From Nageia nagi (lineage: Eukaryota; Pinophyta): DNA of 64,000 nt. The position numbers and the translations under genes are program-made. The DNA lies in contig JBITNC010000001.1 in assembly GCA_050084985.1 (NCBI GenBank), positions 168,826,001-168,890,000 on the forward strand. The letters run 5' to 3'. Of this stretch, positions 13,001-25,595 are shown piece by piece. The notes under the pieces are model-generated. The model did not search any database. It worked only from the letters and a program-made list of their open reading frames with translations, and had not been told where the DNA came from. How positions within the stretch are numbered: position 1 is the stretch's first letter; the number at the start of each line of letters is the position of its first letter.

Positions 13001-14190
13001 ATAAGAAATTTTTGAGTCTTAAAGCCAAGGTTTTTATTGTAATTTTATATGAAAGATTTAATAATGTTATAGAATGTTAGCCAATGATTAATTCAATGTT
13101 ATCTAATTTATGAATATTTTAAAATTCCTCTTATTGATAATTTTCTGTAATGATAATCTTTTCATGGCTTCCTTATAGAAATAACTAAATCAAGCCTAAT
13201 TATTGACCCAAGAATTTTACAAAATTCATTAATTCGTAGTACCTTATCATTGCTAATGATTAAAATAGCCTTATGTAATTCTTTAATAAAAAATGTCTTT
13301 ATTCTCAATTCTCAACTAATGAAATAGGCTTAAACTTGAGTTCCTTGAGCTTTACGATATTTTACAATTTGAAGTGTATACTTGGTAAGAACCAATTCCA
13401 ATTGTATATTTTATTGATTTTTTCTTTATAAAATTTTGAGATAACTTAGAATGCTCTTGATTCAAAGATGAATAAAACTATTTTCAAAGTTTGGCTAATC
13501 AAATAGCATATGAATGCCAAAAAATGATAATTCTTTGAATGGCCTCCTAGTATTGAGAAATCCACCTTCCTTTCCAATAGATCAAGAAATTAGATTCCAA
13601 GCTTACCAAACAATTCTCATTACAAGGGATGTCATATAAAAGAAGTATTTGTAATAAACTAGACCTAAAATACCATAGAGAATTAAGCTTCCAAATACTT
13701 TGAAATTTGATGAAAAAATGATTAAATAGGAAAAAAACAAGATAATGGAATTAGTCAATAAGGTAATTGAGAATCAAAATGAAAATGGAGTTGATTGGAA
13801 AACATAACTTCAAGAAGTTTCTTTTGTACTCTTCTCATCAAACAATTGATTAAATGTGCCAAACAATAAAAAAATTACATTTATATTTTATCATTGAAAA
13901 TAAAAATAAAAAAGGTAAAAAGATCATAATATTACATTTAGTGTTGTTATATAAAAATTCTACCACATAAAGTTTTCTATTCTCTCCAACATTGTTTAAG
14001 AACATCAACATTCTAACACCCCTAGACGATAGTCATCAACATAAAAAAAAAATCTATGTAACAAAGCAATGTTATCTACGCAACTCAAATATATGTTTTT
14101 TACACTATGCAAGTAAGAAAATAAGAACATAGGAACATCACATTTTTAGAGGATTACAATAGATAATATTTTTTACAGTATTACAATTTC
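13001..14190. other. unassigned, possible upstream part of the LINE
   Basis: The minus strand shows short peptide-like patches but no motif I can name, so continuity with the LINE is inferred from position only. The right end is the DCC1 promoter region. Confidence 0.3.
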
Positions 14191-14220
14191 AATTAAAACG
14201 AAGTTTACAAAGCTCGATGT

Positions 14221-14229
14221 GGCGCCAAA
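14221..14229 (-). promoter_or_regulatory. E2F-type site upstream of DCC1
   Basis: The minus strand reads TTTGGCGCC, a match to the E2F consensus TTTSSCGC, about 62 bp before the DCC1 start codon. Plant E2F/DP factors drive S-phase replication and cohesion genes, which fits the function of DCC1. The site is a sequence match only, and direct binding is inferred. Confidence 0.55.
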
Positions 14230-14290
14230 AACTGCATAGACAAGGAGAAGAGCTTGTTTACTTTGGGAACTTCGATCCATTTGGTCTCTT

Positions 14291-15950
14291 ATGACGATGC
14301 CTCCACAAAATGAAACAACAGGAGGAGGAGCGGAAGGGTTGCTGAATCTTCAACCTGCTTCTTCCATCTATATGAAATATGCCAAATCATTTGGCAACTA
14401 TCAGGATGATCTCTCCTTGCTCGAAGTTGACAATGCCATCCTTAAGGAAATCCGGGATCACGGGTACCCTGTGTCTTCCTTAATTTGAATTTCATTTTTT
14501 TCACTTGCCCCTCAATAGACAGAAAAACATCACCTTACTTTGATTTCAGAAGAAATACAAGTATAAAAAAAACACCGCATAGATGAACTACTTCATGTTG
14601 TGGAAAATGTAGATGTTTTCGTAATGGGTTTTAAGTTCTTAACATTCTGCATTCTGGTGGACATAAAGCCTTAGTAATGGGTTTTAAGTTTTTTCATGTG
14701 AATTCACATATAGATATGATTTTGTAAATCGATGGGTATTTGGGTACAGGGTCAGCATCCGTGGAAACCCTGAGGAAGAAGCTGTTTTGTGCACATCCTC
14801 AAAAACCTATGCTGTAAAATTCGTTTCTACGACAAATTCAGTTTTCCTGATCCCCCCTGAAAATTTTACGCCAGAAGATGAGGACTCATGGAAAGATAAC
14901 AGTGACCCACAAATTATTCATGATGATAAGTCCTCCGCTGGTGTAATTAAGCTGGCTTCTGGTCACATGGAGCTTACCCAGATAGCCCCGAAGCTTGAGA
15001 AGCTTAAGACCCTGCTTAGCCAAAGGCCTTATAAAGAAGAAACTCTAATGGAATTGGAGAATACAGAGGGTTTGTACAGGTGGGAGGATTTATTAGACAA
15101 TATTCAAGCAAGCGATGGGGAATTACTTCAAGGCCTAAAATCTCTGTCAGCCCTAGATATTGATGGTTACTGGAGAATATTGGATGATAAGTACATGGGC
15201 TGTCTTCTGGATGTGCTAATTCTAAACTCAGTGCAACATGATTGGTCTCTCAATGCATTGCAAAGTGAGGATGTTGTGCCTGTGCTTGAGAAAGATGGGT
15301 ATTCCAAAAAGTTAACCTTGCATTGCTTGGAGACGTACGGGAACAGAGTGAATTCTGGTGAATTTGAGCAGAGAGGAACCGAGGTCTGGGCTCTAAATGA
15401 GAGGCTAGTCTGTTTACACTATGCAAAACAGCTTCTCAATGCTGGTAGATGGAAATTGGATGACTTTATGGAAGCCTGGACACAGAATCTGCCGTCAGGT
15501 ATGCAGGTGCAAATGGAGATGCTCAGGGGTGAAGCTTTGGTGGAGAGGTTTGGTGCAGAGATGTGGGTTCGCTCATTCAGTGTTTCGTCTCTTCCGACAA
15601 CTCCTGCAGAGCGTTTTGCTGCACTTTTTAAGGAGAGGTCAAAGTGGGAGTGGCAGGATTTAGAGCCCTACATCAAGTATGCAGATTCCGCTCTCAATTA
15701 GTTTGTAACTTTGTAATCAGGAAAGTATATGAGGGTTTTGTTTGTCATTTGTTTGATGTCCTACATGCTATTTAACATTTGAATTGTCATTAACTACAGG
15801 CTTATGATATATAAACAGGTACTTCACAATATTATATTTTTTAACAGGGATCTGCAGGTACCTGGGCTCTCTGCCGAAGGCTTGCTTATAAAGTACACAA
15901 GGACGATTCAGCCAACTGCGGATGCTACTCCTATATTCAGTGTTAGATAA
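14291..15950 (+). CDS. DCC1: DCC1, subunit of the CTF18-RFC sister-chromatid-cohesion clamp loader
   Basis: Three exons: 14291-14463, 14750-15676 and 15848-15950, joined by introns beginning GTACCC and GTATGC and ending ACAG. Together they give 1203 nt, so 400 residues and a TAA stop, close to the usual DCC1 length. The joined frame is continuous across both junctions. Recognisable DCC1 blocks are the N-terminal SIRGNPEEEAVLCTSSKTYA and NSVFLIPP (exon 2 start), the helical middle with RWEDLLDNIQAS, TYGNRV and WALNERLVCLHYAKQLL, and the C-terminal winged-helix part with ERFAALFKERSKWEWQDLEPYI ending in PGLSAEGLLIKYTR on exon 3. The family works in the nucleus with CTF18 and CTF8 to load or regulate PCNA during S phase and to establish cohesion. 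Base composition is less AT-rich than the surroundings. An upstream E2F-type site fits S-phase expression. The second in-frame ATG two codons later could also be used. This is the only clearly functional host gene here. Confidence 0.93.
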
Positions 15951-17818
15951 GATGTTAATGTGCATATTGGGAATATCCCTAATGGTAATTTTTATCTCAT
16001 AGTTATTCTCTGCACTAAATCTTTTTTATGATACGTACTTTGTTGCTAGAGAAGAGTAATTAATGGAAGTGACCTTCATGAATTGGTTGCAAACTGATAC
16101 CAGCATAAGTCATTTCAAACTGGAATGCCAGGAAAATGCATTGTGAGTGGGTTTACAAAGACTTCTTCGCGTTAAATCATCATAGTTTTGATGCACAGAA
16201 AGTAAATTCAGCAATCCAGACCATATACTATTTAATGCAATTTCTGTTACATTATTTTAAGTTGTTAACAAATATAATATTCTCAACAATTATGTCTATT
16301 GCTTTTTTGACTATAGTAATTCGGAGTATGATATGGTATTGTTCTCTGGCTGTGATCTATTTAATGGTAAACAATTTCATGACACTATTATCGATACTTT
16401 GTGACATTAACTTCCATTCCCACGCCAAACTCGATGAGGCAAGATAATCCCCGATTGCTGATGTCCCTACTGGACATTTTTGTATCATATACCTTTGTCT
16501 GATCTGTAATGGATCATTTGCACAACCCTGTATGACCTGCGTGCCTACCCAGGCTAGTTGAGATAGTTGGTGGGTGCTGTGAGGAATTTGGTTGTAGTCA
16601 AGGCCTCAAATTCAACGTAGAAGTAAATTGAACTATGAAGAACTGCTCTGCAAAGTTTTAGCCTGTTTGGATGTGGAATCTCTAGGAGTATCATGAAACC
16701 ACCAACTTTGGACAAAAGGCAGATTATAGAATGTACATCTATCCTTTGAGTTGCATGGTGACTGAGTTCTGATATTTTATGGTTTTTTTTAGTGGAGCTT
16801 GCCACATTTACACACAACGTAATGATGAAATGCTTCTATGCATCTTGAGACCAAGAATCCAATGCTTAAAAGTTAAAATTATGGAAGAGAATGATGAATA
16901 TCGACAGTAAAATCTCAAAATGTGATCAAGGGGTCCAACCATTGGGTCCTTTGCCATGATTAGACAGATCAGGTTTAACCCTGCTGCAATGGCAGGCCCC
17001 TATCATCTTGGGATCAGAGCACCTAGCACTTGTGTTGCTTGAGGCAAGTTCCACCTAAGCAGGAACAATCATGTCAAATGATGGATTTCCCATACCAACT
17101 GGGAGGATCACCCTATTGTGCCATTGGGCCCTTTGTTAAATTGGCAGGGTCCTTGTCCAACCTGGCATATGGTGGTTGGGGGGAGGGGGGACATTTCTTT
17201 ATTTAAAGCTTGACACATGTACGTTAACTGTGATGTTCGGAAACTGAAATATTTCAAAACGTAGCACAAAATGCGCTTTCCTTGCAAACAAAATTCATGT
17301 TTACTACAAATAAAATTCTGATTTAAATATTAAATGCAGAAATTTACTAAAAATCCATAAAACATCTGAATTGGGACTATTTTTGTTAGATCTGAAATAT
17401 ATATGGATTACAATAAATAGATCTACTCACAAATATCCGGATCTGCAAAGAAACTCTGATCTAAAGGGCCAATAAAATATGTTCAAATCTGATGAAGAAA
17501 CCCTCCAAATACTGCAAATCTCTAGCAACTGGCTGAATATTGGTGTTGAAGTGCCTCTTAACTGCTGCTCAATTTCCCAATGTGGGTGACATCAGTCCAG
17601 AAAGGCTCTAATTCTGCTGTAAAACTCCTCCAAGCAGTGACGTCAGGGTAGAGAATGAACCAGCTATCAAAATCAATTCCCAAAAACAGTAGATCAGCCT
17701 CTAAATGTAATACATCAGGCTGTAGAAAGCTGAATATGGCCCCCAACTCAATACAAATGATACTCAACTGCTGATGTGATGTTCCTCAAGTTGCAAAGGA
17801 TGAGAATGTCCTCGAATG
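15951..17818. other. DCC1 downstream region
   Basis: The first few hundred bases are likely 3' UTR and flank. A poly-G-rich patch lies at 17174-17191. No second gene is supported, and the short reading frames at 16136-16447 and on the minus strand at 16554-16817 and 17558-17767 show no family. Confidence 0.4.
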
Positions 17819-19324
17819 TGTAATGTCCCCAATTTTGAGAAACCTTGTTAAAGGCATAGCTTCCGTCACTGTAATGTACTCTTGTAGGGCTTACGCTAAA
17901 CATGTACAATTACTCAACCAATTTCGCATTCATTCACAAATTAGGTCACAATAGTAAATGCTCATTCACCATCCAATAATGCTTTCAAGACTGAAATATT
18001 ATAACTGTAACCAGATATGATATATAGCAGTGAAGAAGCTCATACAACATGTGAAACCAACCAAACTAGGGCACAATTGCAGATCTGTAACATAACAGTA
18101 ATATGCATCCAAAACACTCTAATCCGCATACATTCCCATGTATAACGAATGATAACAATACAGCAGTAGTAAAAGAATATTCATTCACATTCGATTAGTA
18201 ATATGAGAGCCAAATATCATGAATAATAACCAAGAATAAGTATAGGGCTGTAACAAGTTATAGGGCAAAGCCCAAGACTCAAAAAATGCACAACAAAGAC
18301 TCCTAATGGCTGATGCAAGTCTCCAAGTAGTAAGAATGGCTGATGTAAGTCTCTAGATAGCTCTCAAGGTCCAGTGCTAGGGCTAGAAGGTCCTCCAATG
18401 TTGGGGCAAGTTCTCAAGTGTATGTAATTGCGAATGTGCGATTTCTAGGCTAGGGAGCAGCCCTAGACCATAGAAGGAAGAGAGGGGAGCATCCCCAACT
18501 CCAAGATGATCCGAGATCAAATGCCAAATTATGATGTTCTTCAAATGGTAAATCTTTTCCCCTTTTATTGGTGCTATTACCTTGAAATTACCAATAATTA
18601 AACTCTTGGCCGACTTGGAATAAAATAACTTTCTCCTAGCCGACTTTTCCCTAGTTGCGACATTAGAATCTTGGTTTCCTGGGCAAACTTCAAAAGTTCA
18701 TATCTTCCTGATTTCTTGACGAAACCATGTCGTGTGACTTGTCAAAACGATTGGCAGAAGATTCTCCATCCATTCCAAAAGACAAATTGGTGATCCAAGA
18801 CATGTGACAGAAGTTATGCCTTTTACAAGGTTTCTCAAAATTGGGGACATTCCATAATGACTGACATAAAATCTGTAAGCTCATCAAATATTGAAGCATG
18901 AAGCACAATCATAAACCTTAGCTAGATTTACCTCAATAGAAACTCCAGGGTTTTCGTCTTCAAAGCTATGATTTTGTAGGTTTCTATCCACAAGATCTTT
19001 ACTTTGGAGGGTTTTTGCCCTCAGAAGCTAGAGTTATGACTTCGCAGCAAACACCAAAATAGGGGAGGCAAAATGAACATCAAGAATGAATAGAATGGAA
19101 GCTCAATGCACTTTTATATCTCTAGAACCCTAATCCTTTGTTGAGCTTATTATTTTATTTACTTCATTAAAATATCAAAACTCCTAATAACCCTTTTAAT
19201 GTGATTTCCTTATTTCTCCTTCTTTTTTATATTTTTGTCCTCCTAAATCTCTTAACATATTTTTATTTAATTTTATTATTATATGTATATAGGACATAAT
19301 AATGATAAAAAATGGGTCGTTACA
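17819..19324. mobile_element. candidate solo LTR or LTR fragment
   Basis: The segment begins TGTAATGTCCCC and ends GGGTCGTTACA, a pair of termini often seen on plant gypsy-type LTRs, and is 1506 bp long. No matching 5-bp target duplication is present (gaatg on the left, ttaac on the right), and no primer-binding site or polypurine tract adjoins either end. The call is therefore weak. It encloses the inverted-repeat unit at 17822-18851. Confidence 0.35.
17822..18851. repeat. 1.03-kb unit bounded by 48-bp inverted repeats
   Basis: 17822-17869 and 18804-18851 are reverse complements over 48 nt with three mismatches. Both begin AATGTCCCCAATTTTGAGAA from the outside. The interior has no coding family. 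It contains a duplicated GGCTGATG(C/T)AAGTCTC motif near 18308 and 18338. It may be a non-autonomous DNA element or an inverted duplication inside an LTR. No target duplication is evident. Confidence 0.8.
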
Positions 19325-19534
19325 TTAACTCCATAGGAGTAATCAATTGCAACTGGGTGGATGTGCACTTTTGACCAAGTTGAAGCATGTCTTGTATTTC
19401 CAAGATTACTATCCACTCTTTTATGAATAGTAATTGTGTATTTATATTTTGACATAGGTGTTCACCCACTAAAATTCTTAATCTTTCTGTAAATATCCAT
19501 CTACCACATGCTAGGTGATCGCTCATACATTTAT

Positions 19535-19795
19535 TATAGGAGAAGGCTACCCTCTAGCCAAATTCAAGATATACCTTGAGCATATATCATTTTTGGACTG
19601 TGTACAAAAATGGCTGAAAATTGTTGCAAGAGGCTCGGATTGGTAATGGGTGCTTGAATCTGACTGACTTTGGCCCTTATTCATCCAACATGTTTGGTTT
19701 TCGCTTATTTGAGGTATATATGCCCATGGTATATAGGATATATGCCTAGAATACGAGCAAATTTGGCTGAAGGATAGGAGTAGCCTTTATTATAT
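19535..19795. repeat. foldback element F, copy 2
   Basis: Left arm (about 19540-19590) and right arm (about 19720-19795) are imperfect reverse complements sharing AAGGCTAC, AGCCAAATT and GCATATATC. Arm motifs and loop motifs (a TGGCTGA block and a CTTATTCATC block) correspond in order and orientation to copy 1 at 9330-9555. Arms are more diverged than in copy 1. Confidence 0.5.
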
Positions 19796-20200
19796 ACTAC
19801 ACATTTTTGTTATAAAAAGAAGAGCCATGTGTAAAAAAAAACACCCATTTGTACACATTTACACCAACTTTGGGTGCATTTTCTACACTTGTGTGGTTGT
19901 TTCTTTTTTTTTCATCCTTTAGACGCCTTGGATTTGGATCGATGGTAGCCAGGATGGCACATTTGTTCTATTGAATGAGATTAGACTATGAAGTTCATAA
20001 GTTTATACATGAAACTCGTCTAATTACCATCCTATGTGTCATGCACCTTCCACATGATCTCAAATGATAATTGACACACCTATGAACATTATCACCATAG
20101 GTTTTGGATTCATTTGCTCAGATTCTTAGCATGGTCACTAGCCAAACCTTGCTATTGGATTATCATTTGAATTGTTTCTTAATGGACTCATAATCTTTTC
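19796..20200. other. non-coding stretch
   Basis: No reading frame or RNA gene could be supported here. Confidence 0.4.
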
Positions 20201-20201
20201 A

Positions 20202-20330
20202 CAATGCCGCCTACTTATAGACTAATAGATCATCAACAGTAATACCTATGCTCTAGAGCCAACCTTGAAGTTATCAATCCTATTCTAAGAGCTTGAATCA
20301 ATCAATTACAAGATAGGCTAGATCACATGG
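20202..20330 (+). repeat. direct repeat D1, copy 1
   Basis: It matches 21216-21345 in the same orientation about 1.01 kb away. Shared blocks include ATAGACTAATAGATCA, the TCAATCCTAT/TCTTTCCTAT region, and ATTACAAGATAG. The two copies bracket 0.9 kb of non-coding sequence. They could be fragments of LTRs, but no LTR termini are seen. Confidence 0.65.
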
Positions 20331-21215
20331 TACGACAATATGTCGGTATGCAAATACTAGTACCCGGTACGTGGTACGTTTGGATGGTGAAAATTTGGTA
20401 CATTGGTATGACATATATATATGTATGTTTTTTCTAAAATACTATATTAACTTGCAATTTGCAAAAAATAAAAATGATATCAGATACACATAAATAACAT
20501 TTTAGAATGCAAACCATGTGTAGACTCTATATTAACTTCTATACATGATAAGTATAACATGATGCAAAATCCAAAATAAGCCTTTAGAGCTGAGGCTTTA
20601 CAAGTAAAACAGCAAGAAGAAGACACTTGAGAGGAGCTATCTATGTGAATGCTTTGCCTTTTCCCCTTTGTTCAATGGCCATTGCTCAATGCTAAAACCC
20701 TTGAAACTTGAAAGCTGAGTGTGAGTGAGTGAGTGTTTTGATGTTAGAAGTGAGAGAGGGCAAGTTAAAATGGAAGAGGGCAAGAGATTTTTTTTAATTT
20801 TACTGTGTGTTTTTTTAATGCAGCCACCTGGTACGCATACCATACAATAATAATGCTGTAGAACCTTAGAGAACGCGCTTGCCACTCTCCCTTATTGTGG
20901 TCCAATTTACTGAAATGCACCTTCTGCAAGTAGCCAAGATTGTTGCTTTGACACCATTATTGATAAATAAACAGAACACAAAGAAATCTAGCATAACAGT
21001 CCTCAATTCACACCAAACATATCAATAGAAAAATAGCAATCTACTCTAGATAGTAGTAATATCTTTAAAAATGAATATCTCATATAAAAAAATCAATATT
21101 GCTATCCACTTCGTGAGGGCAGAATCTCTAATAGCTACTTCTAGAGGGCAAGTTTACAGTTGCACTAGTATAAGGCGAGTAAGGAAATATGTTATTCAAT
21201 AATTGTCAGTTTATT
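20331..21215. other. sequence between the D1 copies
   Basis: It contains several GGTACG(T) motifs at 20331-20400 and again near 20828, and a GTGAGTGAGTGAGTG microsatellite near 20720. No gene was recognised. Confidence 0.4.
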
Positions 21216-21345
21216 CACATTGCCATCTATTCATAGACTAATAGATCACTAACATTAATCCTTATTCTCCATAGCTGACCTTAAAACAATCTTTCCTATC
21301 TTAAGGGCCCAAGCCAATCCATTACAAGATAGCTAACATTGATTG
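21216..21345 (+). repeat. direct repeat D1, copy 2
   Basis: Partner of 20202-20330, with the same block order and roughly similar spacing of blocks. Confidence 0.65.
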
Positions 21346-24025
21346 ATCAGGACCGTTACAAGTTCTTATCAGAGGCACTAGCTTGGTGGGTATCATACTT
21401 AAGAATGTTAGGAAGCCAAAGCCTTGTGTATACATAAAAGGACGTTGTTTGTGTGGAGTTCTATTTTGCTTATTGCATGGGGGATTAATAGATGAAGTGA
21501 AATCATCTACATGGAAAGAAAGATCATTCCTTGACTGACTACACAATTGAGTTGCACTCCCTTGCCATCAAATTGGTATCCCTGAAAAAGAACAACTACA
21601 GATATTGATGTTTCATAGAGGTCTAAGGCATGAGGTTTAGAGAAAGCTGACTTTTTTTTTATGATACCCACCATGGGAGATGCATATAGATCTGTTCCAC
21701 AGATTGGAGAGGATCATTGTTTTGAGAATCTTGATATTTTCTAATGTGTTGAACCCTTTAATGGTCATACCTGTGGGAGCAGTCCAAGTAGCCCACATGC
21801 TAGTTTAGGCTAAAATCAAATGGAATATATCCGTTTTTGAGAGACAAGTTTTGATATTCAATTGATTAATCATCAAGCATTTCGAAGTAGAATATATAGC
21901 CATGAAGGAGATATTGAAATCAAGCTTCATGAGAGTTACAAGACCAAGAAATAAGTGTTATGGACTGTTACAAGATTCTATGACCAAATCTATCTAAAAT
22001 AGCTAAAAGGAGTTAAAAACACGTGCTAGAGGTTACTAACATAAAGACTACGAAGTGGAGCAAGCAAAAACGGAGTGGAACCACAAAAAAACGCCTTGAA
22101 ACAGTCAAAGCTCGTAACTGTCAGGCATTACTGATAAAATGTGCTGGGTAGTAGGCAATGTGATGGTGTTTCCAGAAACGTGCAGGGTAGGTAGAAACGT
22201 GATGGCGTTTTCCGGAGCATATGAAACGCGTAGGCGTTTGACTGACAAAACACGTAGAGATTCCGTGTTTTGAACTGGAGGGCTGGAGATCTCGAATCTT
22301 AAAGTTGATCAGTCTGCAATTCCAACAGTTTTGACATATGTTAAAAAATCATAACTATTCAAAAGAGGGATTTGGATTAGTGATAACAGCAAGCATAGCC
22401 CCTTTTCAAATCTTTTGGACTGTTCTGGTTGTGGATTTAATCCCATGCTTTTGAAGGTGACTTGATCTGTTGGGGCATTAAAGTTCTTGAATATTTTCAT
22501 CAATCATGGGAAATATATCAAAGTAGGTTATTTCAAAGTATCTGCAACATGGAAAGAACCTGGACGGTTACATTGTACTATTTGGTTGCATGATGTTGCT
22601 CTTTGTATTTTTGTTTTTAGGACTATATCATGGGATGGTAATCAAATGATTTTTTTTTTATTAAGTGGACCTAAATTGGCATTATTTGGTTGATTTTTGA
22701 GCCATTTTTTTGTAGACAAGCTATGGACTCCAATGAACATATGTGCACAGAACTTTTCAAATGATATCTAGGGTACTAGAGTTGGCTAAGATGGAGGCTA
22801 TATCTACTGCAACGATGGTTTCCACTGGACCTGTTGCTGTACCTCAGAAAAGTAACTTAAGTCAGCTATATCTTTGAACATGTCTACAGTTGACTATATG
22901 AGTTTATGTTTGTTGTGATGGTAAGTTGGATAATTGACAATTGAAGGTATTCTGTGTTCAGAGTAAATGGTTGTTTACAATCACGGACACATTAAGTGGT
23001 ATATCTATGTTGAAAGTTCTTGATGGCATGTTAAATTTCTGAAAGTTAGCTTCTATTTGCATGTAAATTTAATTACCTTTCAAGATGATGATCTCTGCAT
23101 GTTTTCCTTGGCTGAAAAACAGATTAAAATAGTTTACAAATTTCACCTAAAGAGTTACTTTGTTCAAATTTGTAATTTTTCTAATTTATTTGCATCAAAT
23201 AGCATATCAGAGCTTCCAGTGTTGTACAATATAATCTGCATAGGGATTTAGAGCAATGTTTTTTCTCATTGTTTTATAGTTTCAGTGGGCAAGAAACAAA
23301 TCCAAAGCACATTTTCTAGAAGAATCCTTTAAGCATATAGTATGGATAGTTTTGGTTGAGTTTATTTGTGATTTATTTCTGAAATAATCGATATTCCATT
23401 TCAGATTCAGCTCTTTTAGCTTATCATTTCCATGATTCCATCTTTAGCCACATTGGTGTTGCATTATTTGTAGGGCTGCTCATACTGCACTGTAATGAGC
23501 AGTTTGCCTTGCACCTTTTAAAGATACAATGTTTTCATATCTTATTTCTTCTGTAGGTGGCTTAAAGCATATCATAGGACCCTTTTCCCCCGACAAGGAC
23601 CCAAAATAAAGACACCGATTTAAAGTACACCGCTGAAAACTCATAGTTACCAAAAATCTTTGTCAAACATTGTGTTTCCTTGTGCAAATATGCTAAAAAG
23701 ACTACTATGTTCTTAAGTTCATGTTTATTGTCTGGTGTTATTTTTTTTGTAAATATAGACCCTTAATTTCTGTAGAATATGCCTTGATCAATGGGTATAT
23801 TTTCTGTTAGATTAGAAAGTTCATAAGAAATAAATTGGTAGCTTCCTGACCAAAGTATACGTAAGTAGATACCTTATAGTTGAAGTCCAAAATTCACTGC
23901 ATCTTTTTAGATATCAGATGAAATTAAATAGAAAAACTGATTTTGTCACGTGTATCTGGTGTGCCCAGCTTTTATGACTCTTGCATAACTGCATAATTTG
24001 CCTTAATATCATTATGACTCGGCTG
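21346..24025. other. long stretch without a supported gene
   Basis: A block at 22090-22280 repeats variants of GAAACGTG and GGCGTTT. A possible small two-exon reading frame (ATG at 22791, donor GTAACT near 22852, acceptor CTGTAG near 23557) is described under the rejected items. Nothing else is recognised. Confidence 0.35.
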
Positions 24026-24030
24026 TAGGT

Positions 24031-24086
24031 CATAGAGATTAGTGCGATAGTCATGTATGTCATAGAGATTAGTGCGATAGTCATAT
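24031..24086 (+). repeat. 30-bp tandem duplication
   Basis: TCATAGAGATTAGTGCGATA followed by GTCAT occurs twice in direct succession, with starts at 24031 and 24060, and the two copies are near-identical. This is recent replication slippage or a recently copied block. Confidence 0.9.
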
Positions 24087-25410
24087 TTATGTATATATAG
24101 GAGCATAGGTCAGATTCATAATTATCTTATCATCAATTATCTAATTCAGTATTTTTACATATTTGGGACTTTGCCCCTTCGAATTTTCAACAACTCTTGA
24201 AATCTCTTATTGATAATTCATTACAAATTTCGCTTACTCATTGTTATGGATTTGGCAATTATGCATGGTGTTCTATTATTAGTTGGTTTCGCATATTGAT
24301 ATCTGTTGCAATTGTTTGCTTTGATTATTGGAATTGTGGAATTTGTATGTTATTTTTGCTAATTGTACTAGTTGAATTCTTACATCTGATATTGCAATTT
24401 CAATATTGGCTGTCTATTGGAGTAAGAAAGGGTAAATTCGAAGGTATTTCTATGCTACATACACATTAGACTATAGATCTAGTTGGGTACAAAAATTTTG
24501 TAACTTTTTTTTTCTTTCTTACGAATCTTTTTTGATTGCAAAACCAATTTTAGATTTGTCAAACTAGATATGAAAAAATGAGTACTTTTTTTTTTTCTAG
24601 AAACATCTACCAAGAGATCTATGCTACTAGATCCATCTCATTAAGGCAAGCACATTATCATGCATCTTCAACAACTTCTCTAGTAGAGTCGATAGAAATT
24701 TTTTGCCATGGGGGAGATATATCCAATTAGATTCTTCTAATCAAGATTATCATAGTAACATGTATTTCCAATAATACCTTTGACATATTTAAGTTTTAAT
24801 AGCTAGAACTAGAGTTATTGATGAATTTCTATAAAGAATCACATTGCGTAAGGGCACCTCCATCTCATAGATTGGTTTCAAAAGAAGTATGGGAAGAGAT
24901 AAAACCTCACAAGTGAAATCAACTTAGAAAACTTCAATGAACCCAAATCAACAAATATCAATGAAACTTGTTTTTGATACTTGGAAAGATGCAATGATCA
25001 TCAAAGAAGCATATAAGAAAGATATTAGAAAATGATTGAAGATATGGAACATATGACAAAAATTATGTATACCTACATTATAATCAACGACCACTATAAT
25101 TTTTGAATGGAAGACCACTATGAAGGAAGAGTAAAAAGGAGCAATATAAAAGAAACTTAACACCACTCAAAAGAAAAATTCTTTGACACATCAATATATA
25201 AAGATTTATGACTATTTTTTTTATAAGTAATAGAAACAATAGTTTTTAAAAGACCTAATACCTTCTACAGTGGTTTTGCAAAATATTCAACATGGTCCAT
25301 CAATGACACAACCCGAAGAAAGGGTGAAAAATAACTTTAAAATACATCCTTAGACAACACAATAACCTCTATCGAATCTTTTTGATAGGTGGTTGTCCAT
25401 ACATAGTGGT
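24087..25410. other. non-coding stretch
   Basis: AT-rich with long homopolymer runs (24505, 24588). The open frame at 24197-24469 is hydrophobic and low in complexity, without a family match. Confidence 0.35.
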
Positions 25411-25414
25411 CGAA

Positions 25415-25595
25415 CCTAGAGCACGTATGTTGCTTATGCTTTGAAGCATTATGGGTACTTTTTACTTTAAAGCATTATGGGTGGCCTAGAGCACATATGT
25501 TACTTATACTCCCAAGCAAAAGGGGTGCTTGGACCCAAGGCACGTAGGTTGCTTATACTCCTAAGCAAAAGGGATGCTTTATTTCCCAAGCACGT
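25415..25595 (+). repeat. imperfect tandem repeat, three to four units
   Basis: Units begin like GAGCACGTATGTTGCTTAT and contain CAAGCAAAAGGG(G/A)TGCTT or CTTTAAAGCATTATGGGT. Unit starts lie near 25420, 25490 and 25540. Confidence 0.75.

Noticed and set aside
15421-15663. 80-codon frame overlapping DCC1 exon 2.
   Set aside because: It is a shifted frame of the DCC1 exon, rich in Trp, Arg and Cys, with no start context or family.
21860-21930. A frame reading FEVEYIAMKEILKS, like the copia RNase H box.
   Set aside because: Only one short box is present, with no RT or integrase next to it in any frame. Too little to call a copia remnant.
22791-23610. Possible small two-exon gene: ATG at 22791, donor GTAACT near 22852, acceptor CTGTAG near 23557, stop at about 23608, giving about 37 residues.
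   Set aside because: The splice signals are plausible and the start peptide resembles a plastid-type N terminus, but the product is very short and matches no family I know. Transcript evidence would be needed.
25360-25400. Similarity of GATAGGTGGTTGTCC here to GATAAGTGGTTGTCC near 2515.
   Set aside because: The match is about 25 bp and its orientation does not agree with the inverted repeat R1 nearby, so it may be chance or a fragment.
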